Of a DNA stretch of 38,331 nt, positions 38,124 through 38,331 are shown in pieces. Positions within the stretch are counted from its first letter, which is position 1, and every line of letters starts with the position of its first letter. The translations under genes were made by a program, and so were the position numbers. The stretch spans positions 1-38,331 of the forward strand of contig JAUXAL010000039.1 of assembly GCA_030619925.1 (NCBI GenBank), given 5' to 3'. Origin of the DNA: Phycisphaerae bacterium (GTDB taxonomy: Bacteria > Planctomycetota > Phycisphaerae > Sedimentisphaerales > Anaerobacaceae). The notes under the pieces were generated by a model that saw only the letters and a list, made by a program, of their open reading frames with translations, was not told the DNA's origin and ran no database searches.

Positions 38124-38331
38124 CTAATAACTTATATGCAGCAGCGGTGCCTCAAGCGCGTCCCCATTGAAAGACTCGGCTTCCCGAGTCCCCTGGGAGG
38201 GTTTGGCCGGGTTGTCTCTAAACATCAACACTATCGCGTTGCCGTTCCAGCCATCCTGGTTGACTATCTCCTGGATGATACTGGAGATGTCAGCGGTTCG
38301 CTCCTCAGGACCCTTGGCATGCACGGTCATC
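38124..38331 (-). CDS. Surface protein, C-terminal end only (cut by window edge)
   Basis: The frame is open from the right edge to TAG at 38124-38126. The 68 visible residues contain ERTADISSIIQEIVNQDGWNGNAIVLMFRDN and end APLLHISY. The region LSSIVQEIVN-GW-GN...HLEW of the giant PQQ protein (its residues about 150-196) is clearly the same domain. Here the domain ends the protein, so it is either a small protein made of this domain or the tail of a larger one. The true start is outside the window. Confidence 0.75.
   Translation of the reverse strand, partial: MTVHAKGPEERTADISSIIQEIVNQDGWNGNAIVLMFRDNPAKPSQGTREAESFNGDALEAPLLHISY

Overview
The window looks like a chromosomal piece of a planctomycete, most likely a Phycisphaerae / Sedimentisphaerales-type organism. 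This is inferred from three things: secreted proteins ending in dockerin-like tails (an HWRQ element, then NWL), prepilin-like proteins of the [16 protein letters not shown] type, and many short dispersed repeats. No marker gene settles the taxonomy. Both window edges cut genes (1-1035 and 38124-38331).

Layout. 1-6.2 kb: accessory surface genes (two dockerin-tailed secreted proteins, a lone prepilin-like protein), a YbhB-type protein, a COG1237 metallo-hydrolase and a repeat-rich gap. 6.2-9.4 kb: ndk, an OmpA-type lipoprotein and an odd HTH / Pro-Glu-repeat / membrane protein. 9.7-11.9 kb: tRNA-Pro, a DUF5060/DUF4038 glycoside hydrolase, a 15-bp inverted-repeat element and a 3' tRNA-Pro remnant. 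11.9-30.4 kb: a type IV pilus / type II secretion-like machine. The pseudopilins (I-, H-, G-like), F and E genes read leftwards. A J-like pseudopilin carrying seven 51-residue repeats, a PilX/GspK-like protein, a PilM-PilN fusion, PilO and the secretin read rightwards. Between the two halves lies a signalling block: a receiver protein, a CBS-pair protein, a PAS histidine kinase, five tandem stand-alone receivers and the stub of a sixth. A second histidine kinase sits beyond the pseudopilin genes. 30.5-35.4 kb: a 1640-residue exported PQQ-propeller protein with a nested methyltransferase-like domain and a malectin-like end. 35.8-38.3 kb: a chimeric junction of two broken genes (OmpR-type regulator and iron alcohol dehydrogenase), a quinol monooxygenase-like gene, tRNA-Gln, bioY and the tail of another surface protein.

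The most notable signal runs across the genes: short palindromic elements, some with shared ends (GGGnCCCC...GGGAACCC) and variable inner stems. Copies lie at gene starts, inside a duplicated spacer whose empty sister copies show a clean 25-bp insertion, and apparently in frame inside protein genes. They resemble in concept the protein-embedded palindromic elements of Rickettsia. The receiver array shows duplication and mosaic exchange. The pseudopilin-propeller fusion and the kinase/receiver block inside a split secretion cluster suggest a regulated surface or secretion apparatus of unusual design. All functions are inferred from sequence reading alone; no search was run.
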